A DNA stretch of 64,000 nucleotides from Bacillus sp. Marseille-Q1617 (GTDB lineage Bacteria > Bacillota > Bacilli > Bacillales > Bacillaceae_B): contig NZ_CAHJXM010000001.1 of the NCBI RefSeq assembly GCF_903645295.1, positions 620,001 through 684,000 on the forward strand. The letters run 5' to 3'. Both the position numbers and the translations under genes were made by a program. Numbering within the stretch: the first letter of the stretch is position 1; the number at the start of each line of letters is the position of its first letter. Below are positions 62,816 to 64,000 of this stretch, piece after piece. The notes beneath the pieces are model-generated. The model was given only the letters and a program-made list of their open reading frames with translations. It did no database searches and was not told the origin of the DNA.

Positions 62816-64000
62816 ATGAGCAAGAAAGTTATTGTCGTCGGTGCAGGTGTCGCAGGGCTTGCCAGTGCCATAAGACTGCAGCATGCGGGGTACGAGGTGG
62901 AAATCTATGAAAAAGCATCGACACCCGGTGGCAAGATGAATCGGATTGAACTGGATGGCTACACATTTGATCTCGGGCCAAGTATCGTCATGATGCCGGA
63001 CTTATATCGGGAAATCTTTGAACTATGCGGCCGCGATCCTGATGATTATATTCCCATGGAAAAATTGGACCCGATTTATCGGGCTTATTTCAGTGATATT
63101 CCCGACCAGCCTTTTGATATCTCCTCGGACCTTACCGAACTCACCAAGACGATTGAATCGATCAGCGAAGAGGACACGGCAGGTTTTTTTCAATACCTGC
63201 ATGAAATTTACGAACGCTTTGTCATCGCAAAGCATCATATCCTTCAACGGCCGTTCCGCAAGAGGTCTGATTTTTATAACCTCCCCATGTTGAAGAAAGC
63301 GTTGAAACTGAAGCCATACGACACGGCCGATACGTTTATAGGAAAATATATTAAGAATGAACGGCTGAAGCAGCTGATCAGCTTTCAAACGCTGTACATA
63401 GGCATTTCCCCTCTTAAAAGTCCATCTTTTTACACCATGATCCCGATGATTCAGTTTTTATATGGAGTATGGTTCATCAAAGGCGGCATGTATACGATGG
63501 CACTTGCCATGGAAAGGCTCTTCAAGGAACTTGGCGGGACGATTCACTACGGCAAGGATGTGCAGGAAATCAGCATTGGAAATCGCAGGGCGGACGGGAT
63601 CATCGTGGACGGGGAAAAAACCCCTTCGGACTATGTCGTCTGTAATGCAGACTTTCCGTATGCCATGAAACATCTGGTCAAAGACAAGACGGCCAAGGGG
63701 AAATACAATGATAAAAAGATCGACAGCATGAAATACTCGTGCTCGTGTTTTCTCTTATATCTCGGTATGGACCGGAAATATGAAGAAATCGACCATGTAC
63801 ATAATTTTATTTTTAATGAAAACCTGAATCAGAATCTGGAAGATATTTTTGACGGGAAGAAACTGACGGATGCATCCTTCTATGTGTACATCGCTTCAAA
63901 AATGGATCCTTCCCTTGCACCAGAGGGGAAAGATGGATTGTATATCCTGATGCCGGTCTCGAATATCGCTTCAGCAAACTATGACTGGGACGAGGAAACC
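62816..64000 (+). CDS. Second CrtN-like carotenoid desaturase/oxygenase (CrtNb/CrtP type), partial
   Basis: The first 395 codons are present and the gene runs off the window (about 500 aa expected). The N-terminus VIVVGAGVAGLASAIRLQHA then IYEKASTPGGKMNRI is the FAD-binding motif; YTFDLGPSIVMMPDLYREIF and FIKGGMYTMALAMERL are typical of the CrtN family. As the second copy in a C30 operon, it is most likely the terminal oxidase (CrtP, making the aldehyde used by AldH) or an additional desaturase. GGAGGGATTCAC precedes the ATG. Confidence 0.85.
   Translation, partial: MSKKVIVVGAGVAGLASAIRLQHAGYEVEIYEKASTPGGKMNRIELDGYTFDLGPSIVMMPDLYREIFELCGRDPDDYIPMEKLDPIYRAYFSDIPDQPFDISSDLTELTKTIESISEEDTAGFFQYLHEIYERFVIAKHHILQRPFRKRSDFYNLPMLKKALKLKPYDTADTFIGKYIKNERLKQLISFQTLYIGISPLKSPSFYTMIPMIQFLYGVWFIKGGMYTMALAMERLFKELGGTIHYGKDVQEISIGNRRADGIIVDGEKTPSDYVVCNADFPYAMKHLVKDKTAKGKYNDKKIDSMKYSCSCFLLYLGMDRKYEEIDHVHNFIFNENLNQNLEDIFDGKKLTDASFYVYIASKMDPSLAPEGKDGLYILMPVSNIASANYDWDEET

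Overview
The window looks like chromosome of a Gram-positive, spore-former-type member of the Bacillaceae. It has moderate GC, strong AAGGAGG-type ribosome binding sites, frequent GTG/TTG starts, and typical Bacillus families (DUF3231, DUF4367, DUF4179/ECF sigma, SrtD, PerR-like and SigB-like sites). A C30 carotenoid operon at the right end fits a pigmented marine or soil Bacillus/Rossellomorea-like organism; that placement is inference. No rRNA, tRNA or CRISPR array was seen.

Layout. 1-1.6 kb: an IS256-family element sitting inside an intergenic repeat array. 1.8-12.5 kb: housekeeping and accessory genes (DUF4367 protein, ATP pyrophosphatase, 6-phosphogluconolactonase, MBL hydrolase, DUF3231, catalase-peroxidase with a PerR-like box, SRPBCC, DinB, GNAT, small membrane proteins). 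12.7-14.3 kb: acyl-CoA synthetase. 14.3-17.2 kb: an AT-rich defence islet with a DUF4365 nuclease-like protein and a Shedu (DUF4263) protein. 17.2-21.9 kb: a GntR regulator divergent from a sugar-acid operon (3-hydroxyacid dehydrogenase, DUF1537 kinase, GntP permease), with three 21-bp-spaced operators between them. 22-36 kb: accessory enzymes, regulators, two MFS transporters and an HhH/DNA-alkylation-repair fusion. 35.8-36.6 kb: a frameshifted esterase. 37.7-40.6 kb: a LacI-controlled glycoside locus reduced by an internal deletion that joins a solute-binding-protein 5' end to a headless GH30 enzyme. 41-48.5 kb: CPBP membrane protease, S9 peptidase, ECF sigma/anti-sigma pair, VOC protein. 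49-50.8 kb: an acidic LPXTA surface protein with its class D sortase, bracketed by two copies of a repeat element. 51.6-52.8 kb: a dicarboxylate symporter gene split by one in-frame stop. 53-57 kb: small proteins, a phosphotransferase, a HAD phosphatase and two lipoproteins. 57.9-64 kb: an esterase, then crtM-crtN-aldH-crtN-like, the last gene running off the window.

The most unusual signal is intergenic. Twelve short arrays, in five sequence families, each repeat a degenerate 9-10 nt motif every 20 bp (20-21 bp in one family), usually 5-7 times. The families share one design (a variable 4-5 nt head, then a TAAAT-like core and an A-rich tail), and two of them, C and the reverse complement of E, are clearly related. 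The IS256 insertion interrupts one array, and removing the IS plus one 9-bp target duplication restores the 20-bp phase exactly. I know of no described family that matches; this is the best candidate for an undescribed system. Several genes are broken (esterase frameshift, symporter nonsense codon, GH30 locus deletion), suggesting ongoing loss of accessory functions or, less interestingly, assembly errors.
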